Positions 12,952 through 25,561 of a stretch of DNA of 64,000 bases are shown one piece after another (position 1 is the stretch's first letter; every line of letters begins with the position of its first letter). The translations under genes and the position numbers were made by a program. The notes under the pieces were generated by a model. The model searched no databases. It was given only the letters and a program-made list of their open reading frames with translations, and was not told the origin of the DNA. The stretch is taken from the NCBI GenBank assembly GCA_002900995.3, contig CM035315.1, forward strand, positions 1,602,708 through 1,666,707, written 5' to 3'. The stretch is from Ganoderma boninense. Lineage: Eukaryota > Basidiomycota > Agaricomycetes > Polyporales > Polyporaceae.

Positions 12952-15900
12952 ATGACATTCAGCGTCATCCCCAACTCCTCTACCGTCGCCCTCACCCTCG
13001 GCCTTGCCGCGCTTCTCTACATCGTGCGCTGGCTCGCCGACAAGCAGCGATACGACATCAAGCGTATACCCAGCGCTGTAAGTGCCCCACCCCTGCTCCC
13101 TTTACCAAACCATCCGCGGCAGATCGCGCTGACCTTGCACCCTTGACGCTTTCCATACCCACCCGCCTTCTCCCGAACCTTTGGTACTTTCTTCCTCGTC
13201 AACCACAAACCCCACCTTGCAACGCTTCACCATGATGCACGTGGGCGCAGCCCCCCGCGCAGGCGCACTGGCTCTGGGGCCATGAGCTCCTCACCTTCCA
13301 GGGCGAGGCCACGGAGATGTACACCAAGTGGGCCGCGCGCGCCGGGCCCTTGTTCCGCGTCAAGGGCGCGCTCTTCCACCCAGACATCGTAAGTCACGTC
13401 CTCTCTGTCTGATTGGCATATTTCATTTGCCTGGTTGGCGCGTCGCACGCCGCATGACACCGCGGCAGGCGTCCACAATACGCGCGACTGCACCCGCGCG
13501 CCATTTCGCACTCAGCGCCGCCCATTCACCGCTCCGTGAACTGATGCACTGACAACAACTCCGTTCCATTTTCGTAGATTGTGGCCGCGGACCACGATGC
13601 CGTGCAGCACATGTTCCAAAATGTGGATGACTATGGTGAGTGCGGTTCCCCCTTGATAGCAATCGACAGCGTTTGCGGGACGATGGCTCTGCCGGGATCT
13701 CCACTTCCCCGCCCTGCGTTGTAGGCGGGGAACGGAAGCGAGAGGTGCAGTGCGGCCGAATTCTGGGAAGACTTGGGCCCTGTGGCACCTTGTCCATCCC
13801 TCGCACGCTCGCCGGGTTGTGTCGCATTGTTGCGATCACCGTTGGCAGCCGTCACGGTCCCGTAAGAGCAATTCACCTATGCCCAAAACGTCTAGAACTT
13901 GGCGGCCACACGAATGCGTCTTGCTGGGACATGGAACCCAGGGGCAGCCCGCCGCATACGCCGTTTTGCTGGTCAAGTATTCAGTATTGGATCTCGGCAC
14001 ATTTTCTGCTCCCGGAAATTCACAAGCCAGTCACTAACGACCTGTCCTCGTTCTCGTTGCCACAGTGAAGTCGCCCGCGTTCAGGCCACCGGTTGCGAAC
14101 GTTTTGGGGAAGGGCCTCGTATGGGCCGAAGGCGACGACCACAAGACGCAGCGTCGTATCATCGCACCCGCATTCTCGTGAGTACTAGTTGCCGAGCCAC
14201 GTCTTCCAGATGTGCATCGCTCTCTTCCGGGATGTCTGTCAAGGGGTGACCATTGCTCTTTGGCCCCCTGCCTTCTCGTCACCGGCCGTCCCGCTTGCTT
14301 GGTGTTCCGGTGCAGCTTTCCCACTGCCGCACATACTCGGAGGTGCCTGGACTTCTCTTCTTGCTCAGACCTCCTTCGAATTGCCGAGCGGAGCCTTAGG
14401 TGCGATGCGCGGCAGGCGGAAGAATGCATTCCCCGATGTGTTTATGCGACGACGTGCTTCGTGCTCCGTCGTTCAGAATCGAGACACCTCTCGACCTCGA
14501 CGCTTCTCGTGGCCGGTTCCCACTTACGAGAGGGCAGGGACACCAAGCAGAAAGTCCACACACGCCGACGTCGGGAGCACCCCCTCTGATGCGCTGACGT
14601 CACGCTGACTTGTCTCGTTCCGGACAGCTCGGAGGCCATCAAGGGCATGGCGGACGACGTTTCGGAGTGCTCCGAAAAGGCAAGCGCCTTGCTCTGTTTG
14701 GCAGGAGTTAGTTTGCTGATGCCCCACACGTTGTGCTGCTTCTGTGCGTCTGTCCGCTCTTCCGCCACGTCTCGCTCCCGACGCTTCCTCGGTGGTTGCT
14801 TGCTTGTTTGCGTATGGCCCCCGAAATTTGCTGGCGGATGTCATTGGTCCACCCATAGCTCGAGAGCCGCCTGACCAACCACATTCTCTCCGCCGGCGGC
14901 GCCGCCACTGTGAACATGCTCGAGTACACTTCCACGTGCACGTGAGTCCCGTTCACCTCGTTGTGCTCCTTACGTGCTGACCGCGCGACCTCGAATATTT
15001 TCCTAACACCCAAAAATTAAACGACATCGTGCACTTGATGCCAGACTCGACATCATCGGTCGTGTCGCGTTCGGCCACGACTTCAAGGCGGGCCAGTCAA
15101 TCGAGGCCAAGGAGATCCACGCTTCCTGGGAGGGACACGTTAACACCGGCCTCGGATTCAGCGGCTTTGTCGCCATGCTCGTCATGCGCGCCGTGCCCTT
15201 CATCACCCTCCTCTTGACAAAGCTCCCTGTCGAGTCGATCCGCGCCGGTGGACGCATTCGGGAGATCACAACGAAGCTCTCGATGCGCCTGCTCGACAGC
15301 GGGATCGTGAACGAGAAGGGACGCGATATCATGAGCATCCTCGTCAAGTCCGAGAAGCGGGAGGGGTCCAAGGGGCTTTCTCCGCAGCAGATCGTCGACA
15401 ATGTGAGTGTCCCCGGATCTTCCTGTGCTTGGGTGCGTTGATGCTGACGGAGATCGGCGCAGGTGAACACCTTCATCATGGTCGGCCACGAAACGACTGC
15501 GGGTTCACTTGCGTTCACGCTCCTTGAGCTTGCGAAGAACCCCGCTGTGCAGCAGCGGCTCCGCGACGAGATCCGCAGCGCCGGACGCGACCTCAACTAC
15601 GACGACATCCAGCGCCTCCAGTACCTCGATGCTGTCGTCAAGGAAGGGTACGTAACGGCCCCCCCGCCTGCCCCACCCACTCCCACTTGCTCCTCCCCAC
15701 AGTCGCTAACAGAGCCTTTCCAGTCTCCGCTTGCACCCCGCTTCCCCCCAAACCGAGCGCGTTGCCCTCCGCGACGATGTCATCCCCCTTTCAAAGCCCA
15801 TCACGACCGCCTCGGGCGAGACGCTCTCGTCCATCCGTATCCGCGCAGGTCAGGTCTTCCACGTCCCGTTCACGACGATGCAGGTCAACACGGAGGTCTG

Positions 15901-16198
15901 GGGACCTGCCGCGGCCGAGTTCGATCCTGCACGCTGGCTCGTCCCCGGGGGCGTGCCTCCCCCCAGCGAGCTCCCTCACGGCTGGAGCGGACTCATCACG
16001 TTCTGCGACGGCCCGCGCAACTGCATCGGGTACCGCCTTGCGATCTTCGAGTTCAAGGTCATCCTCGCGACCCTTGTACGCGGCTTGGAGTTCCACGAGA
16101 CCACCGCCGTCGTGCACAAGAAGATCTCGCCGACCCTCCAGCCCGTGGTTGACGGCCGCGGAGGGCTGTTGCCGATCCACGTTACTCTCGCGGCGTGA
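12952..16198 (+). CDS. Cytochrome P450 monooxygenase
   Basis: Heme-thiolate monooxygenase, presumably on the endoplasmic reticulum through an N-terminal anchor (TVALTLGLAALLYIVRWLAD). The start ATG 12952 begins MTFSVIP. About ten exons follow: HWLWGHELLTFQGE, LFRVKGALFHPDI, GKGLVWAEGDDHKTQRRIIA (helix C WxxxR-like region, near 14105-14165), LDIIGRVAFGHDF near 15050-15085, and the I-helix GHETTAGS near 15484-15507. The K-helix ExxR is split by an intron and reads EGLRLHP. The heme-binding loop FCDGPRNCIG is near 16002-16031, with the cysteine as axial ligand. The stop is tga 16196-16198. All key motifs are present and about 500 residues are expected, so it looks functional. Substrate and CYP family cannot be assigned without a search. 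No accessory biosynthetic genes adjoin it. Confidence 0.92.
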
Positions 16199-19100
16199 GG
16201 GTGCCTCCTCCCCCTCCCCCTCCCTTCCACTGCGTTCTGTTCGCTGGTGGATGTGCATAAACTTGGCGGTGGTATGCCTGTACAGCGCCCATCGCTGTAG
16301 ATAGGATGGGCACACGCGCATACATGGATGCAAAATATCCTCTCGAGTCTGGCCGCCACACCGGCGTCCTCCGGTCGTCCGGACCTCTTGCCCTCCCGCT
16401 TCCGCTTTCTGCTCTGCTCTCTGAGTCTCGGGCTCTCCGTGGAATTATTTCGTTATGATTATCTGCTACCTTCTTACCTTAGGATCGCGAGCGGCGCCCC
16501 GGTGGCAGCGCGGGGCGTGGATACGCAGTAATTTCGTGTTGTGGACGGCGCTGGTCGGTGGCCAGGGTTTGGATGTGCTCTCTTCGCGCAGAGCTCATTA
16601 CATTACGCTTCGCGGTGCTAGTCTGGTCGAGGCAGTCAGTGATCTTGGCATGGGTGCGCTGCTGGTGGCGTTGGTTGGTTCAACTTGTCTTCTACAGTAC
16701 TAGTGTTTGGTTTCCCAGTAGGTAGTTTTGGAGAAGAAGTCAAATAAATCAATTGCGGTTTTCTCGTCCTTGCCGGCACCAGCGGTGGTCTCGTGCACGG
16801 CGATCGTTATCTTTCTGGCCTGCACGCCTGTGTTTGGAGAGACTCGGCTGTTCTCGCGCTGCATCAACACGATGCAGGTTCAAGCGTTAAGGTTTGCACT
16901 TCGGCGTCGACGATCAGCGGACTTTCCACTGGCAGCCTTGTCCGCCCGTGCATGCCAGTGGGGAGCGGGAGCACTTGTCGCTCGCCGCCGTCTGTCATGC
17001 CATGTGTTGTGTGGGCGAGCCTCATGCCCACTTCTCTCTGGGCGGCCTACCAGTGCTGCCATGTTGGTGCCCCCAGCACAAAGGGAGGGACCAATCCGGG
17101 TGGCGCGTTCGCACACATCCGCTCCCCGCTCCCGCGGCGTCTGCCCGCCAGGCCGGCTTCTAAATCGTGCGAGCTTCTCTGACTTCTTCGGCTTCGCCGA
17201 TTTCTGCTGACACTTCTGACTGGTAAATAAATACTGGTGGCCCTGGCCCGGGAGTGCTTGTAGGCGACTATGTAGTACTGCGAATGTTTCTGACGTCTGC
17301 CTCGTTGCGGCGTGCGACGACGCGCGGTGTGAGCGGCTTGAACAGACATACGTATACGACGATTGGGGTTCCCGGGCGACGGCGATTATATTGGTGCGCC
17401 GTATTGTGTAGTCGCTAAGTAGTGATGCTTTAAGTACCTAGCCCTACACGTGCCCTGCAACCGTACGTCTTCTCCGACCCGCCCGATCTATGGATGCAGA
17501 CGCGGATAGTAAGGATCTTCGCCTCGAACTGCAAGCACGTCCGCGGAGAGCATCGACGACTTCTGCTATTATTAATTAACTACAGCCAGAAGTTGAGAAC
17601 CGCTACGATCCAAGGCCACGAGGATGTACGGGTCCCATTGAATAATGAGATACAGTATGTCGGCCCTGAGCGTGTGTGCGCACGATGGCCCCGCGAGCTT
17701 TCACTGTCAGTGGACTCGCTTTGCGCCGGCGTGCGGGCATGACCCTGAGGGCGGGGCGGGGCGAGACTCGAGAGCGTAGAGTTGTGATTGCACCCGGCGA
17801 TCAATACCAATGCTCAGAGAATCCACCAAGCCCCGACCCCCGAGCCCGGCTGCTTAGAAAAGGCTGTTTCAAGGCATGCACGACTTGCGTGTATCTGCCA
17901 GCTGCCTATTTTCATGACATGTCCGAGACAATCTGAAGGGGTTCAACATGCATCAATCAATGTCAGCCAACTGAGTCGCGAAAGCGCTAGTACTGTATGC
18001 CGCGATCCGAAGTTTAAACTTGCACTTACGCCGGTCATCCGTGCCAGTGTGGGGAAAGCGTCGGCGACCTTGCAGCGTTGGGAGCGACAGAGATCTCGTA
18101 ACACGTACCTGCATGGTACTCAGTAAGGTAAAGTGCGGTGGCGTTAGTGTCCCAGTCGGCATCTGGAGGCTGGAGCGGATAACCAAGGCTTTTGCTTACG
18201 GAAAATGCCGGCGGCTAGGTGGTGGGTTGAAAGTACAGGAACGTGGAACGTACTTACTTAGTCCCATTGCGAGACCCCGACTCCAGCGCACGGATGCCTA
18301 TGACGACTCCGTGTGTCCAGCAGCCCCGTCTTGCGTCTCGTAAGAGGTTCAACCCAGTCCGCTCCAGCCTAGAGTCTCGCGCCCACGCCCGCCAGCACTG
18401 GCAGTGGCACGTCGGCGGGCGGGCTTGTGTGTCGGGGATCATGAATCGTGCTAACGGGGAATAACGATCGCCGATCCAGCTTAGGTGATCACGATAGAGG
18501 GCCTGGAAATCGGCTTGCTGTGGAGCGTACTTACTTACTTACATAAGTAAGGCCGTCGCAAAACGAGTTTGGACCTAGGAGCTCGTAGCCGACGTTTAGT
18601 GTCGTGCCTCCCGGTGAAATGCATGCCGCGTGAGAAACCATGCCACGTCTTGAGAGCGGATGTTGCGCTACGTTGCGTACGCCCAGCTCGCTGGCGTGGA
18701 GTCGGAGACATGAGACCAGTACTGTCGCCAGCGAACAGAGATCCCTACTACGAGCGCGTAAGAATACTCAGAAGTTGACGGACGGTGGACCCAAGACGGA
18801 CCCTTCCGAAGCCGAAGCGCCCCCGTTGTGTCGCACAGACGCCCATATTCCAGCAAGTTCGCGCTCCCCGACGGCGCTGGCGGAACCGGCCAAAGAAGCG
18901 CCACATCACCAGAGAAAGAAAATCTCTGGCGTAGGCGAAGACCTGGGCGGGTGAAGAGAGACAGATGCAGTCTGCAGACACATCAATGAGAGCAGATAAG
19001 CGGGTTGACAGACCGAGGACTTGTCGTATCTGCAACTCCAATTTCGAAAGGAGGAAATGTGGATCCTCCAGCTAGAAGTCTATCGGATGAGCTGCGCCAT

Positions 19101-22100
19101 TAGAAGTGGACAGAAGATGGCGGAACGAACACCACAGACGCACCCGCTCGTCTATGTCCGGGTCCCGGTTTTAGGTTTGAGTAAATAACCTTGGCGCTGT
19201 GTCGAAGCCCCAGATGGCAAGAAGACGTCCGCGTCCTCTGCACTGCACACCCATCCCCTTACCCGCCGCGTATACTGGATGAACTCCCGGCCCCGCCTCT
19301 CCCGTCGGGCTTCCAGAAGATTTCGTCGTGCGCAAGACGCGCAGCCCAACAACAAGCGTCCAGGGTCGGGAGGCAAACGGGCACGTAAATGGCACATCTG
19401 CCTCGGGACGGGAGAGCGTAAAGTGAGGGTTCTGATCTCAAGGCCTCGGCCTCTGGCGGTAGCGAGGCGGACATGGAGCGGGGACGAGGCTTCTCAAAGT
19501 CTTCTCATCGTCTACGTGGCGACGTCGCAGAGCAAGGCAGCGGACTGCGCCGTCACCGTCTGTTGCGAACTGGGTCATCGCGCGCGTGATGGGCACTTGG
19601 GACGCTCGAGAACGCACCTCGCAAGCGCACGGCGAGCGACTATCGTCGAATGACCGATGCGGCCCATCATGGATTGTCTTCAGCCTTCAACCAACGAGGG
19701 TCTTGCAATGTTTGTGTGTGGAGCGACTGCGGCGGAGGCCCGTAGAGCGGCCGCGCGCAGGCGGGACGGGGAGTTCTGTGTTCTTGCAATAATGGGAGAT
19801 CTCAATGGCGTCATTGCAGCCGTGCGCGGGTCCCTGAAGAAGCAGCAAGAAGCCTCCGTTAGCGACCCACGCGCTAAAAGAAGCTAGGACACTGCGGAAA
19901 GATATTGTGCCCAATCCGACTGAGGCGCAATATGTTCTGAGTGGCACGTGCCTGCTCATGACGAGAGTTGCGAAGTGCTTGATGGAACGCCATGATGAGA
20001 GAAAGGCACACTTACGACTCGGGCGCATCACTGCAAATGGTAGGCTGTAAAGAAGTGCCGATTTGCGAATAAGCACGAGGATAAGTAAGTCCATTGGAAC
20101 GCTATAAGAGGACAAATCTAATCTAGTCAATGAGATCTGATTGCCAAGTTGGTGAGAGCGGTTGATGACACGTACCGTGCGCAAGACGAATTCTTGAACC
20201 TTCGGAAGACGCTAAATACGACTCGGTAGCGGGTTTGTGTGGGCTCTCGTGTGAGGCTCAGATTCGGGGCAAGGCTGGACTTGGTGTAGGTTCACATTTG
20301 TTGTGAGCATCCTGACAATCTGATGACTGGGCAGTAACAGTAGATAGGATGACGCTCGTTTGCATCCGAGGTTTTCTGCTGCCACAGTGTGGAGGAGCAG
20401 CACACGTCAGTGTCAACGTCGTAGTTCATGTCGCCCTCCAGACAGCCTTCTTTGCCGTTCACGTAAGTAGAGATTCAAACCACACACGCAGCGGCCACAC
20501 TCTGCGTAAGGGAACAGATATCAAATCGGGTCCATTTGGAGGCGGGATGCGGAAAAAGGTACAGATGACTTACGAGAAGTTACGAGACAGAGGCGGTGCG
20601 GGTCTCGAGTATGACGGTTGCAAGATGAGAAGAGGACAATCTTGACGTGGGGCTTCAAGCGACGTTGGGGTTGAACGAGTCGCACCCGTCAGCGATTGCG
20701 TTCAACGCCGTCAGAACGATGGACGAAGACAGCTCCAGAGTGTGCTAGAGCCCGTACGGAACGACAGCTGCGGGAAACTGTGGCCAACGTATGGAAACTG
20801 CCGCATCAGTTGCAGTCGTCGGGTGGCCCCAAGGCATCATCCTGGCATCAACCGTCAGACTCAGGCGGAGCGTAAGTACGCATCAGACTCGCTCTGCTCA
20901 CCATCGTCCTTGCTCAAGGCGGCCTCGTCAGGGCAACCTTCCCAACGTCTGAACGCCTGATGGACGGACGCGTAAGTGCGTGGGAGATCGGCGGGGAGCG
21001 GGAGGGAGCGGGTGGCCCTCGCGCGGGAGACTTGTGGGCGCGAGTGTACGGCGCGCGCCAGGCCTGTATGCGGTTGCGAGGACGGCGGGGCCTCTGTCAG
21101 GAGCGGCTTCGCTGCCATCGTGGACGGAGACGAGCAGCCGACGTCAGTCGGGGGAGCGAGAACGACGTCCCTGCGCAGTCTGCGTCTGAGAAGCCGGCCA
21201 GCTTTGGAGATGGGCCTGCCAGAGGGAGCAGGCTTACGGCGGCTGCCGTACGCGTTACGTGCCTGGGCAACGTGTGTACAGAACGTAGGTTTGGTTAGCG
21301 TGGTTCTAACTTCTGCGAGTGGTTTCTCGGGGACGTTGACGGCCGCGTATCCGCGCAACGCACTTGGACTAGAACTCTCCATGCACACACGTCGCCGTGC
21401 CAGGGCGACGAGCACTGCTCCCGCCTTCGCAACACGAGAGAGGTAGGAACGCCTCCTCGCTCGGCCGCGATAGCCAGGGAACGCGAAGCAAGAGCCGGGA
21501 CTGCGAAAATTGATGGGGTGGCTGTCAGCAAGAAGATTTGAACGGCGTTCCTGACATGGGCGTTGCCGACTGTGGCTATGGCCTGGGAGGACTGTTGCCG
21601 TCTGAGGAAGGCATTTGCTACATTGTCGGCCGTCGGTGCGCCTCTCGATCGGCTGCTTGCACATCCGGCATGATTGCCTCGATAGGCTCGAGGCGGCTCA
21701 GAGCTTGATGGAGGCCAAATGTGCGCTAAAGACTGCACCCCGCACTTCTGGGCTGCACGAAGGAAGTTTAATAGGATGATATACTCACAAGACGACAGGC
21801 GGAGGTCTATGGACGTAGAGCGGAGGTTCGGGGAGCAGTTGATGGCTTTCAGTGGATAGTTTCGCGAGCGATTGAGCGTGTCTAGGAGCCCGGAGAAAGG
21901 AATCTGGAAGGTTGGCTTTGGATGAAGGGCTCTATTCGGATCTTGCGAGGTCTGCGCTTGTTCATTCATCGAGAGTCGGAGCTCGCGAGCTTGCGAACGG
22001 AGAGGACTTGGAGAATTTCGATTCGGCCCGGTAGAAGGTCAGCTCCTCGCCTGTTTGAATACACGCCACAAAGGACACTGCCTTCTCCAATGCGCCATGA

Positions 22101-23730
22101 GTTGATCGTGGCCTTTGGCCTGAAGACAGTTTTGGGGTGACCGAGTGGATGCGAAGAGCTACTTACTTGCCGTGTTGTAGTAGAGGCTTTATCCGAACGA
22201 GTCGAGTTGCATGCTCGCTTATCTCGGGCTACACAAATCTTGCTTATCAGATCAGGCGCTCAGAGCAGTTGACGATCAGTTTCCCCGCCTTTGAGCTTTT
22301 GACACCTTCATATCGATCGCCGCACAAGTAAATCCAACAACCAGAACTCCCTGCGTACGTCTTTACTACCTAGTCAAGCTACGACATTGCGCTGACCCCC
22401 AAAGAGTGACTTGCATGCTCTTCCAGTAAGACATGCATCGATGCAGCACCGGAAAGCTGGCTTCTGTCTGAGCTTTTCCATGCGAGGAACCACAAACAAA
22501 CAAGGCACCTTCCTCCCCGTCGTTTGCCAGCTTCCCACAGCACGCGCAAATTGAACCTTGCCTGTCTAGCAATCGCTCCACCCCACCCAACGACGAGCGT
22601 CGATGCTGATTTCGAGGGTCGGCGGCTCGACATCCCCTGCGCGCGATGCGCACCTCGAGAAACCAGCACAGAAGCGCACAAGTTCCGCAGCTTGCAGGTT
22701 CGATGGGCCCGCCGCGCACGTCACCGTCAACGTCGTAGAGGTCTTCTCTCGCCGCCGGCCGCGAGCAGACGCTTTCCCCGGTGTCTTCCCGCGGCAGGCC
22801 GATATCCGCGAGGGTCGAGCCCTCTCCCTCGGCGAGCGTGTGGTCGTTTGCAGGGACCGTTTAAACGTCATCCAGGGGGATTCGCTCGTTCCCTGATGCG
22901 GCTTCGAGCCCAGCCGCACCTTCGCCGCTCTCCCCAAACGCGAGAGCGACTGGCGGGGGAAGGCAAGAAGGCCTGACGCATGGTGCAAGAACGTCCACAC
23001 GGGCCGTGGGACTTCCCGAGGCCGGACACCGGCCCAGGAAGGAAGAGAGCACCCTTACCCGGGCAGGGTGAGTGCTTCCCGGGGCGGAAGCAGCGTCCCC
23101 CAGCGAATAGAGCCGCATTGTCCTCCTGCCAAAGAGCACATACCCGCTCCACTTCGGCTCCCTCCATGCGAGGCGAGCAACGAGCGAGAAGGCGGAGGAC
23201 GGCGGAGGGTGACGGCAGGCGTATGGGCAAGGCGTGGGCGAGAAGCACGGGGGAGGTGGAGTCTGGAGACGGGATGGACCTCCCGAAAAGGGAATACTCG
23301 ATCCACGGATGGAGGGCGAGTGGGAAGTAGCAAATGGCAGGACTTGGAAGAGAGCTGCCCCTGCGAAGACGCCCATCGAGGCTCGGAATCTGGGTGTTGG
23401 ACGGCTTCTGTCGTCTCTCTCGAGAACGCGATGCGCCGCGCGTGTCTGCATCCATCCTCCTCCAGGGCTGCGCGCATATACATACCCCTCCCTGTCTCCC
23501 CTCCACCCCCTCGGCTTTACCTCGTCAGCGCGCCTACCTTCCCCGTCCAAACGCCTGCCCGTCCGCCCCATAGCCCCAGCCTCCGTCCCGCTCAAATCCT
23601 CCCCGCCGTCCGTTCCTGTAGGTGAGATCATTATGTTGTCGGTCAGCGGCGCATAGGTTGCGTCGTCGACGCCCTCTCCGATCTCGTGCTGACCGGCGTC
23701 ATGCACGTGCACAGCCTACTGTGACCCGAG
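16199..23730. other. 7.5-kb gene-poor interval
   Basis: No exon set, RNA gene or transposon domain could be supported. Long open frames such as 20861-21664 and 22861-23712 (both minus) occur in GC-rich sequence, have Arg/Ser/Pro-rich chance-like composition and show no domain. The interval carries several TACTTACTT motifs (18251, 18528-18550, 22160). CpG is abundant, so it does not look like heavily mutated RIP-type repeat remains. Confidence 0.4.
18528..18552. repeat. TACTTACTT tract with short inverted arm
   Basis: Three and a half TACT units (18528-18540) are followed by ATAAGTAAGG, so the tract can pair with itself as a small hairpin. The same 9-mer recurs at 6902 (reverse), 7952, 18251 and 22160, always outside recognised genes. 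Confidence 0.45.
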
Positions 23731-25561
23731 ATGGTTGATTGGAAGTCGACCGAGGAGTTGACGAAGGACAGCGGTACGTCTTTCTCATCCCCGCGCTCGT
23801 CATGTCCCTGGACCACGAGTCTTACATGTGGCCTCGTGCCCCCCTTTCCTCCATAGCTTCCTTTGACAGGTTCATGCATACCCTCCTCGGCCTCTATCTG
23901 TATGTCTTCTCTTCCCCCGATCCCGTGATCGTCCCAGTCGTACTCGTCTGTGCGTCTTTGGGGTGAACGGTCCCACTGACAACGCGAGCATTCGTAGATG
24001 GGAGTTCGTTACATCTCTGCCCTTCGACTGGCAGTACATCACTGGGAAGAGGAAGTTCAAGTGGCCTTTGGTATGTATGAACGGAAGCACGAACCAACGC
24101 CGGGAGGCCGATGCTCACGCCGTTGTTTTCTTGTAGATCTTCTACTTTGCCGGCCGTTACTTCCTTCTTTTTGCGTTGATTGGCATGTACGTTCTCATCC
24201 GGGCCGGACTACTTTCTATTGCGTCCAAGGTGAACTGATTGTATGCGGTATACGACCCACAGCATCGTAGCGCAGAACGTCACAACGTATGCTTGGTCTT
24301 TCTGCGTTGCCTGTGTCAACTTGGAGCTGATAACAACCTTCGTTCGCAGACAGGTCAATTGCCAAGCGCTGTACACGTACAACCAGATCTTTGGGAATGC
24401 AACCATTGGGCTGGCCAGTATTAACCTTTCTCTTCGCACGTAAGTATGACTATTTGTGCTCGGCGCTCACTAGAAGCATGTCCAACTGACTGCGTCTCAA
24501 ACGTAGAATGGCAGTCTGGTCACAGGCGTGGTATGTCGTTTTCCCGCTGGTGGTCCTTATCTTGGGTCAGTGGGCGCTGCTGTTGAACGGTATGTCTTAT
24601 ATTCAAAGTCGCAAGACATAGTAATGACCGCGGATGACGATGAAGGGATTCTTTTGAACGCCTCTTGGGTACCGGGGCTCGGATGCTCCATCACGCACAC
24701 TCGTAACCACGTCCTCGCGGGGACGTTCATCTACACGATGTGCTTTGACTTCACGGTACTGGTGCTGACGGGTTACAAGCTTGGAATTTCGATCACTGCA
24801 CGCCGCGATCGGTCCAAGATTGTTACACTCATCTTTGAGGATGGTTTGATTTACTTCATGGTCGCGTAAGTTCTCGAATCTGTCTTTGCGCTTCTATCTG
24901 AACGCTGACACCAACACAATGGCAGCTTCGGTGCCAACTTGATCGCCACAGTAAGTTTTCATTCATTACTTGGACAACCTCTCAACTAACTATTTGCAGG
25001 TTTTCATGCTGAAGAACTTGAATGCCGTGCTGTCGATCATCGCCAATGTCCCTGCGGCGGTTGCCTCTACTGTAAGCTGCCAATTTATCACGCCTACGTT
25101 CTTCTGACGCTGAGAACCTGTTAGATTGTCGCTTGCCGTGTTGTACGACGGTTGACAAACTATACCTCTGAAGGCGTTGAGATATTCGGGTACGTATGTG
25201 CATTTGCTCTGCTCTTCCTGTCTGACTGTGCTGTGATTAGATCTACTCAACACTCGACGTTGGCCTTCTCGGGGAACAGTCGTTTCAGCAGTCGTGGAAT
25301 TCTCTCTCTTAGCGAGAAGAAGGTTGAAAACTTGCAGCTGCAGGTGGGTCCTCCGTCGAAATTAGCAAACTAGAGACCTACGGAGGCTGAGAGGTCAAAG
25401 ATGGACACATTCCAGGCCGCACCCGGAGAAGTATCGCCTTCGGACGTCTCATCTATCCGTTACGATGCATCTGGCCGTGTCGTGAAGATTGGGGAAGCAG
25501 AGTCGACGATCGACCTGGAAGCATCGCCGTGGAGGAGTTCAAGCGTCCAAACCTGCCGTGA
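23731..25561 (+). CDS. Basidiomycete multi-pass (7TM-type) membrane protein, copy B
   Basis: Paralogue of copy A in the opposite orientation, with about ten short exons. Start ATG 23731 (MVDWKSTEELTKDS) is supported by alignment with copy A. Successive exons give FDRFMHTLLGLYL, WEFVTSLPFDWQYITGKRKF, IFYFAGRYLLFALIGI, IVAQNVTT, VNCQALYTYNQIFGNATIGL, MAVWSQAWYVVFPLVVLILG, a block ending FIYTMCFDFTVLVLTGYK, LIFEDGLIYFMVAF, VFMLKNLNAVLSIIANVPAA and IVACRVVRRLTN. The C-tail is hydrophilic. A frame ending EEFKRPNLP (tga 25559-25561) matches the EFKRPPY end of copy A, but the preceding tail exon from 25401 is in a different frame, so the last splice is unresolved. Function unknown; the helices and a conserved NVPAA/ACR motif suggest a receptor- or channel-like integral membrane protein. 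Confidence 0.8.

Noticed and set aside
12952..16198. Secondary-metabolite cluster around the P450
   Set aside because: No synthase, terpene cyclase or tailoring genes adjoin it, and the MFS genes are more than 7 kb away with unrelated sequence between.
20861..21664. Single 267-codon minus-strand open frame
   Set aside because: GC-rich sequence, Arg/Ser/Pro-heavy chance-like composition, overlapping open frames on the other strand, no domain or intron signature.
22861..23712. 283-codon minus-strand open frame upstream of 7TM gene B
   Set aside because: Lies antisense in a purine/pyrimidine-skewed promoter region, which removes stops. No protein-like features.
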